The notes under the pieces are model-generated. The model saw only the letters and a list, made by a program, of their open reading frames with translations, was not told where the DNA came from and made no database searches. From CAIVPM01 sp964477265 (GTDB lineage: Bacteria > Bacteroidota > Bacteroidia > Chitinophagales > Chitinophagaceae), in NCBI GenBank assembly GCA_964477265.1, contig CAYZDJ010000015.1, forward strand, positions 7,861 through 71,860: 64,000 nt of DNA, read 5' to 3'. Numbering within the stretch: position 1 is the first letter of the stretch; every line of letters starts with the position of its first letter. The position numbers and the translations under genes are program-made. Positions 17,708 to 25,188 of this stretch are shown here, in pieces.

Positions 17708-18904
17708 TTAAAGGACACTCTTTACTACTTCAACAATCTTATTTGCTTTGGCTTCAAGTTGCTCATCAGTCCACAAAAGGCTTATTGCAGTAGAAATGCA
17801 ACAGCTTATTACAGCATCGCTTGCAGCAAAATCTTGTGTCTCTAATTTTAACAATCCCTGTTGTTGTTCGTTGCTTAATCTATACAAGCTTGTGGCTGAC
17901 TTTAAATGATTCCATTTCTTTATATAGTGCCAATTATTATCATACCAATAAAAATTGCCAGCCAAAATTCCCTGTTCTTTCATTGCTGCAACAAATTTTC
18001 TGGTAACATCTTCGCTTGGCAAAAACCAGCTTAAAAAAGTGCAACTGTCTTCTCCACCCTCAGGTATTCTTCTAAAACTTATTTCAGGAACTGCTGATAG
18101 TATTGCTTTTAACTTGCTGTGGTTTCTTTTTTGTATGCTAAGAAATGTATCTAACTTTTTTATTTGTGCCAACCCAACTGCTGCATGCAATTCACTTATC
18201 CTGAAATTATATCCAATAAAAGGATGTAAGTCGGCACCTCTGTCAACTCCTTTATGGTCGTGTCCATGGTCAGTAAATCCATCACATTTTGTAAAAATGT
18301 TTTCATCATTTGTCATTACAACACCACCTTCGGCACAGGTAATTGTTTTTACAAAGTCAAAACTAAAAGTACCAGCATGTCCAATAGTTCCAACACATTT
18401 TCCTTTATAAGTTGCACCAATGCTTTGGCAAGCATCTTCAAGCAAAATCAAATTATGGTCATCACAAATTTGCTTTAGTTCATCAAGTTGTGCCATACTG
18501 CCACACATGTGCACAGGCATCACACATTTTGTTTTTTCAGTAATAGCGTTTTTTACAGCCTCAGGGTTTAATGTTAATGTGTCATCTACATCAACCAAAA
18601 CAGGTATTGCACCTATACTTAACACAGCTTCAAAGCTTGCCACAAACGTAAAGGATGGCATAATGATTTCATCTCCATAACCTATGCCCAAAGCAGCCAT
18701 AGCAGTTGTTAATGCTGCTGTTCCACTACTTGTAAGATGTGCATGTTGGCTACCAAATGTTTTGCATATTTCCTTTTCCAGCTCAAGCGATTTCCATATT
18801 CCCTGGCGTTGTGCATCAAAGCCATAACGCATCATAATTCCTGTGTTCAACACATCATTCACTTCTTTCCTTTCTTCTGCACCAAAAAATTCAAATCCTG
18901 GCAT
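17708..18904 (-). CDS. DegT/DnrJ/EryC1/StrS family aminotransferase
   Basis: 398 aa. This is the fold-type I PLP enzyme family that makes amino sugars for surface polysaccharides or antibiotics. Visible landmarks are SSGTAALTTAM (phosphate binding), MPSFTFVAS, LEDACQSIGATYKG with the Asp that contacts the PLP ring, and FDFVKTITCAEGG. In that last motif Lys186 is the Schiff-base lysine. The C-terminal part (WYDNNWHYIKKW) is longer than usual. No sugar epimerase or dehydratase gene is adjacent, so the substrate is open. It lies at the left border of the accessory array. Confidence 0.9.
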   Translation of the reverse strand: MPGFEFFGAEERKEVNDVLNTGIMMRYGFDAQRQGIWKSLELEKEICKTFGSQHAHLTSSGTAALTTAMAALGIGYGDEIIMPSFTFVASFEAVLSIGAIPVLVDVDDTLTLNPEAVKNAITEKTKCVMPVHMCGSMAQLDELKQICDDHNLILLEDACQSIGATYKGKCVGTIGHAGTFSFDFVKTITCAEGGVVMTNDENIFTKCDGFTDHGHDHKGVDRGADLHPFIGYNFRISELHAAVGLAQIKKLDTFLSIQKRNHSKLKAILSAVPEISFRRIPEGGEDSCTFLSWFLPSEDVTRKFVAAMKEQGILAGNFYWYDNNWHYIKKWNHLKSATSLYRLSNEQQQGLLKLETQDFAASDAVISCCISTAISLLWTDEQLEAKANKIVEVVKSVL

Positions 18905-18982
18905 ATTATATTTTTAGGCAGCGAAATTAGAGAAATTGGCTGTACAATTTATTGTAGTTATTTCTATACCTTCTTTATTGCT

Positions 18983-19022
18983 TAAGCTTCAATATTGCCA
19001 AACCTGATGTGTTGGCTGCTGT
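18983..19022 (-). repeat. Short inverted repeat at the end of the cassette array
   Basis: Directly after the propeller-gene stop the minus strand reads GCCAAC-ACATCAG-GTTTGGC, a small imperfect hairpin with CAAC and GTT ends. It may be a minimal recombination site or a weak terminator. It also shares the 12-base run TTGCTTAAGCTT with the repeat at 3066-3148. Confidence 0.35.
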
Positions 19023-20018
19023 CTATTTTTCTGTAGTCAATCCTTCTTTCAATTTTCTCTCAGAAGTGCTAATTATTAAAATGTCATTATAGGCTTTTAA
19101 GTTAGTAACAGCAAACTTTGTTGGTAACCCTTTATTTGATAACTCCCAATTTGTGCTATCATTATTTTTTTTGTAAATGCCGTCCCATTGTCCTGCCAAG
19201 ATTAAATTATTGTGATTAAGTACATTGAAAGTATATAGTTTTTTGGGTAACCCACTTTGCAGTAATTGCCAATTTTTACCGTCTGTTGAAGACATTAGTA
19301 ATTTATTGTATGTCATTGCATATAACTGACTTTTGTCTGAACTGATATTATGCATACTAAATTGTGGTGATGAATTTATCCAAGATTTGTCTGTTTGTTG
19401 AGAAAAAATGCCCTTGTTAGTTGCCAAATAAAAATTACCCTTATAAAAAGTTGCACCATTAGTTTGTAATGAATTTTGTCCAAATTCTAACTTCCAATTG
19501 CCTGAAATTTTGTTTAATGAATAGAAGCCGTCATTAGTGCATACATATAGAATTTTGTTGAACTCACAAAATCGTCTAATTGTTAAGTTTTTTAGTCCAT
19601 TATTGAAGTTTGTCCATTTGTTGCCGTTATCTGTTGTGTAAAAAACACCTTTAAATTGGGTTCCTACAAATATTGCACTATCGTAGATTGCCAAAGCTCC
19701 GATATTTCCTTCTATAATTTGTTTGTCTGTTGGAATGCTATCCCAAATTTTGTTCTTAAAATTATACAAGTAAACGCCATTGTCTTTTGTTGCAACACCA
19801 ATTAATTTACTTGAAGTTGCAATTCCGCCCAAACCAATTCTAATTTTTTCTGGTAGTCCATTACTTGAATTTATCCAACTTGTTCCATTGTCATAAGAGA
19901 AATAAACAATTCCATTTTGAACTTCTTTTATACCGGTGTCGCTTGTTTGGGAATTACAAAAATTTAAAATAAATGTTGTAAAGATTAGCAAATAAGTTTT
20001 AATCATATTCTGTTTCAC
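19023..20018 (-). CDS. Exported beta-propeller protein (BNR/sortilin-like repeats)
   Basis: 331 aa; the signal peptide is best read from the second Met (MIKTYLLIFTTFILNFCNS). At least six repeats of about 45 residues carry the D-G/D-x-x-W Asp-box pattern of BNR and photosystem-assembly-like propellers: YDNGTSWINSSNGLP, TTDNGNKWTNFNNGL, STDGKNWQLLQSGLP and NDSTNWELSNKGLP. Some have an intervening FKGVFYTTD-type strand. Catalytic sialidase residues are not evident, so a binding role is likelier. It is the last gene of the same-strand accessory array. Confidence 0.72.
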   Translation of the reverse strand: MKQNMIKTYLLIFTTFILNFCNSQTSDTGIKEVQNGIVYFSYDNGTSWINSSNGLPEKIRIGLGGIATSSKLIGVATKDNGVYLYNFKNKIWDSIPTDKQIIEGNIGALAIYDSAIFVGTQFKGVFYTTDNGNKWTNFNNGLKNLTIRRFCEFNKILYVCTNDGFYSLNKISGNWKLEFGQNSLQTNGATFYKGNFYLATNKGIFSQQTDKSWINSSPQFSMHNISSDKSQLYAMTYNKLLMSSTDGKNWQLLQSGLPKKLYTFNVLNHNNLILAGQWDGIYKKNNDSTNWELSNKGLPTKFAVTNLKAYNDILIISTSERKLKEGLTTEK

Positions 20019-20064
20019 GTTCTGTTTTTTTTAATTGCAGCAAACCCCTTGTTGCTTACAATTT

Positions 20065-21453
20065 TTATTTTTTTCGTTTAGCTTCTTGTTTATTTCCATT
20101 CTGTAACAAAAACACTTTTACTATTTCATCTTTATCATTCTTTTCAAATCGTAGTTGAGCATCTACAACTTTTAAGAAAAAAAGCAAGTCATTTTCTGCA
20201 AATATTGGGAAAGGATTTTGCCCTGTTAATTGTACAAATAATTGTTCTTTTTCCAATACAATATTTAGCTCAAAACCTTTCTCTACCTCATATGTTCCAA
20301 CAAATTTTTGTAATTGCTCAACAGACAGTTTTATTTCATTTCTAATTTTTTGAGTAGGTAAGGGCTTGTTATACAAAATACTTTCAATAGACTTAACAGG
20401 TATTGATACATTATTGTGGTTTTGAAGTATAATTATTGTTTTGTCATTTGTAATATGTCTTTCGATATATGTAACATAACCTGGCCAACCACCACTATGC
20501 GATACAATTTTTCCAAAGTCAGCGTTATTGTCAATCTCCCAACCAAAGCCATATTTAGTTTTAGATTTATCATTTAAAGTTGCTACTTGAAATAACTCTT
20601 CCATTCCTTCTTTTGAAAGCAATTTGTTTGTGTATAATGCCCTGTCCCACTTCAATAAATCAATTACTGTTGAGTTTACACAACCATCACCTACAATTCC
20701 ATCTATCCAAATTACCATTTTTGTTTCAGGCAAACTATCTGGTAAAATGTATTTTTTTAAACTATCTGACTTAACATAACCAAAAGCATAATTATCAATT
20801 TTCTTTGGTGCTAATCTTCGTGTATAAACAAAACTGTTTGTCATTTTTAATGGACTGAAAATATTTTTTTGTAGGAAGTTTGCGTAAGTCTGACCTGATA
20901 CTTTTTCGATAATAGTAGCTAGTAAAGCGTACCCTGTATTGCTGTATTCATATTTTACATTTGGTTCAAATAATATCTCGGGCTGAACTTTTCCAAAAAT
21001 TGCGATAATGTCTTTGTTTGTAGCAATTTTTGTTTTATCAAAAAGACTATCCATTAACTCCATATAATCAGGCAGCCCACTTGTGTGATTCAATAAGTTT
21101 TTAATTGTAACACCTTTGTAATTAGATAACTGGGGAATAAATTTTGAAATAGGGTCATCTAATTTTAGTTTCTTTTTTTCTTTTAATATCATAATTCCCA
21201 TAGCAGTAAACTGCTTTGAGCAAGATGCTAATTCAAATATTGAACTGTCGTTTAGTTTTTGATTAGTTTCTTCATTAGCATTTCCAAAACTATGTTTATA
21301 AATTACTTTCCCTTTTTCTGCAACTAAAACATTGCCATTAATTCTATGCTTTGAGTAAAGCAAATTGAGTAAGCTATCAATTTTTTGTATTCTGTCTTGG
21401 CTGAATAGAAGATGCCCTGCTAAAAGGAATGAGATTGTTAAAATTACTTTCAT
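20065..21453 (-). CDS. Serine hydrolase, beta-lactamase class C/PBP4* family, exported
   Basis: 462 aa with a signal peptide (MKVILTISFLLAGHLLFSQ). Active-site motifs are SCSK (Ser77, Lys80), YSN (Tyr170 to Asn172) and a late HSGGWPGY in the KTG position. The usual lipocalin-like C-terminal extension is present (about 370-462, VGTYEVEKGFELNIVLE). Such enzymes include D-aminopeptidases, esterases and beta-lactamase-like hydrolases acting in the periplasm; the substrate is unknown. The start is 52 bases from the putative crossover of repeat D, as expected for a gene cassette. Confidence 0.87.
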   Translation of the reverse strand: MKVILTISFLLAGHLLFSQDRIQKIDSLLNLLYSKHRINGNVLVAEKGKVIYKHSFGNANEETNQKLNDSSIFELASCSKQFTAMGIMILKEKKKLKLDDPISKFIPQLSNYKGVTIKNLLNHTSGLPDYMELMDSLFDKTKIATNKDIIAIFGKVQPEILFEPNVKYEYSNTGYALLATIIEKVSGQTYANFLQKNIFSPLKMTNSFVYTRRLAPKKIDNYAFGYVKSDSLKKYILPDSLPETKMVIWIDGIVGDGCVNSTVIDLLKWDRALYTNKLLSKEGMEELFQVATLNDKSKTKYGFGWEIDNNADFGKIVSHSGGWPGYVTYIERHITNDKTIIILQNHNNVSIPVKSIESILYNKPLPTQKIRNEIKLSVEQLQKFVGTYEVEKGFELNIVLEKEQLFVQLTGQNPFPIFAENDLLFFLKVVDAQLRFEKNDKDEIVKVFLLQNGNKQEAKRKK

Positions 21454-21498
21454 TTGTTATTTTTAATTTTTGATTAGCTTAAGGTGTTTGTTAAACTC

Positions 21499-21715
21499 GC
21501 CACCAACATTCAGGGCTTGCAATGTATAGGCTGCTGCATTTGGTAACACCTAAGCTGAAGCCAAATGTAGCTGATGTTGTTAATTGATATTACAAAAAAT
21601 GGATGGCGTTCTGTAAAGCTAGTGACGAAAGGAAAAAAAGGATTACAAAACCAAACTGCGAAAGTTGGCTACATTTTTAGCATGTCTTGTTTTTTATTGT
21701 GTGCTGGCATTTTAT
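21499..21715 (-). repeat. attC-like repeat D (between CPBP and serine-hydrolase genes)
   Basis: On the minus strand the element ends GCAAGCCCTGAATGTTGGTG just before the serine-hydrolase gene. It contains the internal inverted repeat ATTTGG...CCAAAT. It is clearly homologous to repeats A, B and C, and shares with C an outer part including TCCTTTCGTCACT. The likely left end is GTAGCCAAC near 21669. Confidence 0.65.
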
Positions 21716-21716
21716 G

Positions 21717-22412
21717 CTACTGTACTTGAACCTGTTTGTGTCGTCTTACAATTAAATAGTTAACTATAATTACAGATATTTTTGGAAGTAAAAGCATAGT
21801 AAAAAAAGCAAGATAGGAAATTGTTACAGTTGGTGGTGGTGCAGCTAATGTGAAAATATGACTACCAGAATCAGTCTCTGGGAAAACATAGTTTTGTGTC
21901 AAGTTCCAGCCATAATGAATTGCAAAGGGAATTAGTATTGAAAATGTTCTTGCATAAGAGTAAGCTAGTAAAAGCCCCATTGCAAATGTGAAAGAGAAAA
22001 CTATAATCATTTGCGTTAAATTGCCCCAAACTCCTGCATTTATCCAATGCAATACAGCAAAAATTATGGATGAAATAATTACAGCTTTTGTTGGTCCTAT
22101 TTTTTTAATTAGAATGTAAAGTAAAGCACCTCTACAAAGTAACTCCTCTGTTAAAACTGTCCTAAACTGATACCAGATTTCAAGTAAAACTGACTTAGCA
22201 GTTAACGATTGGGAAATTATATATGCTTCTTTTGCAAAATACATTTTTAAAATAAAAGCTGTTGCAGAAAATATTGCAGAAGTAATGAAAAGAATTATGA
22301 AATATTTGAGTCTGTTTTTAGTAGGTGTCAATCCTAAAGTTGATAGGTTTCTATTTTCAAAAAGCCAAATTAATAACCAAGAAATCAGTAGTAGTCCTAT
22401 TAGTTGTAACAT
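21717..22412 (-). CDS. CPBP-family intramembrane glutamic endopeptidase
   Basis: 231 aa, mostly hydrophobic, with about six to seven membrane helices. The CAAX-protease/bacteriocin-processing signature is complete: EELLCR (Glu89, Glu90, Arg94), FAVLHW (His122) and IHYGWN (His166). Bacterial CPBP proteins are membrane proteases often linked to bacteriocin maturation or self-immunity. No bacteriocin gene is visible nearby. The start lies 45 bases from the putative crossover of repeat E; typical cassette cargo. Confidence 0.88.
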   Translation of the reverse strand: MLQLIGLLLISWLLIWLFENRNLSTLGLTPTKNRLKYFIILFITSAIFSATAFILKMYFAKEAYIISQSLTAKSVLLEIWYQFRTVLTEELLCRGALLYILIKKIGPTKAVIISSIIFAVLHWINAGVWGNLTQMIIVFSFTFAMGLLLAYSYARTFSILIPFAIHYGWNLTQNYVFPETDSGSHIFTLAAPPPTVTISYLAFFTMLLLPKISVIIVNYLIVRRHKQVQVQ

Positions 22413-22448
22413 TTAGTTTTTTAAAGTTTAAAGTATGTTCAAATATGC

Positions 22449-22480
22449 TTGCACACAACGTTTAGTGCTTGCGATGTTCT
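22449..22480 (-). repeat. Truncated attC-like repeat E (between MepB and CPBP genes)
   Basis: Only the core end is present: the minus strand reads GCAAGCACTAAACGTTGTGT, matching the end of repeat A, but the MepB stop codon follows immediately. The internal part seen in A to D is missing. Confidence 0.5.
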
Positions 22481-23043
22481 TAACTTCCTTCCTTTTCGCT
22501 TTTTCCAATTAGTCTTTTTGCTAAACTTAAGTTTAATGTATTACTATCACTAATTTGCAAAAAGTATTTTGTTTGCCAAATTTGAGTTTTTTCTGCTTGT
22601 TTACTTGTCACTCTGTCCCAACTTGGATAAACTCTAATTCCACGTTTTCCTTGTTTGTTGTTTACACTTATAATTCCCTTGTTTGCCAAAACACTTTTTG
22701 AAAAAACAAACAGACCAAAATTGCTTTTGTCTTGTGAGCAAATTATTACAAAATCAAAGTCATCATTATGGTCAAATGGTTCTATAATATTTTGTTTATT
22801 TCTTTTCCAAATTGTAACAAACTGTCCAACCTTTGTTGGTGTAACTTTTGAAGATCTGAATCTAACTTTTAAATTGTCTAATTTAAAGTTACAAGCTTCA
22901 TACTCTTTGCTTTCGTCTTCCTTTTCAATTTCTGTTAAAGCAAACTTACACTTGTCAAACAACGATTCTTTTGCTAAATAAAATTGCTTGTATAAATTAT
23001 TTTCGTCTTTCAATTGTCTTTTAAAGTCTTTTTGTTTTCTCAA
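22480..23043 (-). CDS. MepB-family protein
   Basis: 187 aa. The central block YEACNFKLDNLKVRFRSSKV, then TPTKVGQFVTIW, and then GIRVYPSWD, is the MepB domain named after the gene beside the staphylococcal MepA pump. The molecular function is not established. The start is a TTG; a stop codon lies just upstream in frame, and no nearby ATG exists. It is 53 bases from the core of repeat B. The stop overlaps the edge of repeat E. Confidence 0.82.
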   Translation of the reverse strand: MRKQKDFKRQLKDENNLYKQFYLAKESLFDKCKFALTEIEKEDESKEYEACNFKLDNLKVRFRSSKVTPTKVGQFVTIWKRNKQNIIEPFDHNDDFDFVIICSQDKSNFGLFVFSKSVLANKGIISVNNKQGKRGIRVYPSWDRVTSKQAEKTQIWQTKYFLQISDSNTLNLSLAKRLIGKSEKEGS

Positions 23044-23090
23044 GAATTATTCAAGTCAGTAATAAAATTTAGAGCTTCTTTTTACAATGA

Positions 23091-23235
23091 TGTGCAACGC
23101 TCAAGGCTGCTGTATTTTGTAGCACCTAAGCTGCAGTCAAATATAGTTGATGTTGTTGATTGATACTACAAAAGATGATGCTTAATTCGTTAAGTCTCAA
23201 TAATGCAAAAGTTAATGTTGGTAATAGTTGTTCTT
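23091..23235 (-). repeat. attC-like repeat B (between exported-protein and MepB genes)
   Basis: The minus-strand end is CAGCCTTGAGCGTTGCACAT; the body has the conserved CAACATCAACTATATTTG and TTAGGTGCTAC blocks. The hairpin CTTAACGAATTAAG (five-bp stem, four-base loop) is shared with repeat C. It begins directly at the upstream stop codon. Confidence 0.62.
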
Positions 23236-24009
23236 CTATTCGTCACTATAGTTTGTTTCTTTATTGGGCTTTGTAAATTGTATCCTTTTGTCTGTCCAAT
23301 TTGTTACATTTCCACTTGCGTCCATAAATGAAAATTCAATTTCATAATTTTCGCTTTCATCAAAGTCAAATGCACCAGAACACATACCGTGTCCAATTTT
23401 GATTTTATCTTTATTGGGCTCTATAAAATAAGTTGTTTCTTTTCCTGTCATCAAGTTTTTTAAAGTTGTCTTAATAATTATGTCTGCTGTATCTAAAGAA
23501 GTGTTACTAAAAACAACGTGAATAGATGGTCCACATCCATAATGAACAAGAGTCTTGCCTATTTCTTTTGGCTTACCAAAAAGTATTGGTTTTTCAAAGT
23601 CGAGTTCGTCTATAACTCTATAAGAAACAACTTCTGGCTTATATGTAGTTCGATTGTATCTGTACAAATTTTCATAGTCAGGTAAGCTGTCAATGATTAC
23701 TCTATATTCAAGTCCAGCTTCCAATAAAGTTTCTGGTTTTAATAATGCTTGAGTTAGATAGAATTGTCCAAAAAGCGTTTCAGTAACTATCAGATTAATT
23801 TTTGTTGAACCAGATTTTAGATAAATTTTATACTTTTTATTTAAACCCAAAATAATGTTTTGGCTTTCGGCATAACCGTCAAGAATGAATATAGAATTTC
23901 TCTTTACAGTATTTCCATTTGGGAAAATTGAAAGCCCAGTTCCATTACATTCTGCATAAACAGATGCTGAAAAAACGCAAACAAAGACCAAAGTTAAAAG
24001 CTGTTTCAT
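23236..24009 (-). CDS. Hypothetical exported protein
   Basis: 257 aa from the ATG at 24009, chosen because it gives a signal peptide (MKQLLTLVFVCVFSASVYA). The mature part is beta-rich with scattered Cys residues and no motif I recognise. It has segments like ILDGYAESQNIILGLNKKY and a final WTDKRIQFTKPN. The beta-sandwich style (FSFMDASGNVTNWTDKRIQF) suggests an Ig-like fold. It lies 13 bases after the core of repeat A, which supports it as a single-gene cassette. Confidence 0.65.
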   Translation of the reverse strand: MKQLLTLVFVCVFSASVYAECNGTGLSIFPNGNTVKRNSIFILDGYAESQNIILGLNKKYKIYLKSGSTKINLIVTETLFGQFYLTQALLKPETLLEAGLEYRVIIDSLPDYENLYRYNRTTYKPEVVSYRVIDELDFEKPILFGKPKEIGKTLVHYGCGPSIHVVFSNTSLDTADIIIKTTLKNLMTGKETTYFIEPNKDKIKIGHGMCSGAFDFDESENYEIEFSFMDASGNVTNWTDKRIQFTKPNKETNYSDE

Positions 24010-24015
24010 AAAGTT

Positions 24016-24165
24016 ACACACAACGTTCAGGGCTTGGCAAGTATAAACTGCTGCATTTTGCCACACCTAAACTAGAGTCAAATATAGTTGATGTTGTTTA
24101 TTGTGATTGCAAATGTTGAGACTTAATTTGTTAAACCCCAATAATACAAAACACTTTGTTGGGGG
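24016..24165 (-). repeat. attC-like repeat A (between toxin and exported-protein genes)
   Basis: About 150 bp. The minus strand opens with CCCCCAACAAAG 9 bases after the toxin stop codon and ends AAGCCCTGAACGTTGTGTGT. Homologous blocks to B and C run through the whole length, including CTCAACATTTGCAATCACAA. Opening CAAC and closing GTTG are in inverted orientation, as in integron attC sites. Confidence 0.66.
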
Positions 24166-24174
24166 CAGTTTTAT

Positions 24175-24477
24175 TTAGTCATTCAATCTATTTTGCCAGT
24201 CCATTCTCTCGTGTAAAATCCTTGTTATTTCAATTGGTTTGTCAACTAATTTTCGATAAAAAATTATATGTCGATTTGTTTTTAAACCAAATAAATCTGT
24301 ATTTATTCCAAAGTAGTTTTTACCTAAATCAGGATTGTCAGCAATAGCTTGGCAACTGTCAAGTAATAACGTATAGTATTTATCTGCTTGTTGCTCTGAC
24401 CATTTTTCAATAGTATAATCCCAAATTTTCGTCAAGTCATCAACTGCTTTGTGTGTGAGTTTATAACTATTAGCCAT
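24175..24477 (-). CDS. RelE/ParE-family toxin
   Basis: 100 aa. The ParE pattern is clear: YKLTHKAVDDLTKIWDYTIE at the N-terminus, DNPDLGKNYF in the middle, and HIIFYRK...IEITRILHERMDW at the end. ParE toxins inhibit gyrase, whereas RelE relatives cut mRNA; the sequence is closer to ParE. It overlaps the antitoxin gene by 8 bases, the classical translational coupling. The pair forms one cassette between repeats C and A. Confidence 0.9.
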   Translation of the reverse strand: MANSYKLTHKAVDDLTKIWDYTIEKWSEQQADKYYTLLLDSCQAIADNPDLGKNYFGINTDLFGLKTNRHIIFYRKLVDKPIEITRILHERMDWQNRLND

Positions 24478-24718
24478 TACTCTTTCTTTTGGCTTTTAAT
24501 TCTTGTAGATGTTGATCTGGATTAAAATTGTGTGCAATGCCACTGTCTATTCCTTCTTGTATGGCTTTTTTCAATGCAATAACTTTGCTTTCTTCGTCTT
24601 CCAAAAGTCTAAGTCCTGCACGAACAACTTCACTAACATTTTTATATCGTCCAACCGAAACTTGGCTGCTTACAAAGTTGTCAAAATAACTCCCGAGAGA
24701 AATGGATGTGTTTTTCAT
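24470..24718 (-). CDS. ParD-family antitoxin
   Basis: 82 aa. Ribbon-helix-helix N-terminus (ISLGSYFDNFVSSQV, then GRYKNVSEVVRAGLRLLEDE) typical of ParD/CC2985-type antitoxins. The C-terminal tail, which would bind the toxin, is charged. ParD binds its own promoter; a short inverted repeat lies 22 bases upstream of the start. Toxin-antitoxin pairs are frequent in large integrons, where they stabilise the array. Confidence 0.9.
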   Translation of the reverse strand: MKNTSISLGSYFDNFVSSQVSVGRYKNVSEVVRAGLRLLEDEESKVIALKKAIQEGIDSGIAHNFNPDQHLQELKAKRKSNG

Positions 24719-24739
24719 TATTAAACTTTTGTCAAAAAT

Positions 24740-24752
24740 ACCAAAAATTGGT
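24740..24752 (-). promoter_or_regulatory. Possible ParD operator
   Basis: Inverted repeat ACCAA-AAA-TTGGT just upstream of the antitoxin ATG. ParD-type regulators bind such short palindromes near their promoter; here it is position and symmetry only. Confidence 0.3.
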
Positions 24753-24798
24753 AAATGCTAAAATATAAATTTCAATTATTAGGGTGTTTAGGAAAATG

Positions 24799-25040
24799 GC
24801 CACCAACATTCATGACTTGCAATGTATAGGCTGCAGCGTTTCGTCACGCCTGAACTGAAGCCAAATATAGTGATGTTGTTGATTGTGATTACAAATGTTG
24901 AGGCGAGTTCTGTCACGCCAGTGACGAAAGGAAAATAGCATTATAAAAGTTGATACTTAATTCGTTAAGTCTCAATAATGCAAAAACTAATCTTAGCTTG
25001 CCTTTTTTTCGCCTTTGTTGGTGTTTTTTTCACCAACAAA
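24799..25040 (-). repeat. attC-like repeat C at the upstream border of the array, within a 470-bp gene-free stretch
   Basis: This fills most of the gene-free stretch 24719-25188. On the minus strand it ends GCAAGTCATGAATGTTGGTG before the antitoxin gene. At its other end (25014-25040) is a perfect 10-bp inverted repeat, TTTGTTGGTG / CACCAACAAA, with a 7-T loop. The CACCAAC there is the exact complement of the closing GTTGGTG core. Between these are the blocks shared with A, B and D. Nothing further is visible between 25041 and 25188. Confidence 0.62.
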
Positions 25041-25188
25041 ACCATATTTTTCTGCAGCTAAAATATAAAAATTTGCTATCAAAATTTCTTAACAACCATC
25101 ATTCATTTTATCCATCTTCCCAACTTTTAATTTTTAATTCATTAGTGGTATGGTATTGGGTATTATGTTTGCCACTTAAATGTTTGCG

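Noticed and set aside
19023..24718. Composite transposon or genomic island made by an insertion sequence
   Set aside because: No transposase, no identical terminal inverted repeats and no target duplication seen; the same-strand cassette layout fits better.
24740..24752. A long operator array for ParD
   Set aside because: Only one short inverted repeat is present, so it is kept as a low-confidence site and not as an array.
18983..25040. CRISPR array
   Set aside because: The repeats are 140-240 bp, imperfect and separated by genes, not by 25-40-base spacers, and no cas gene is present.
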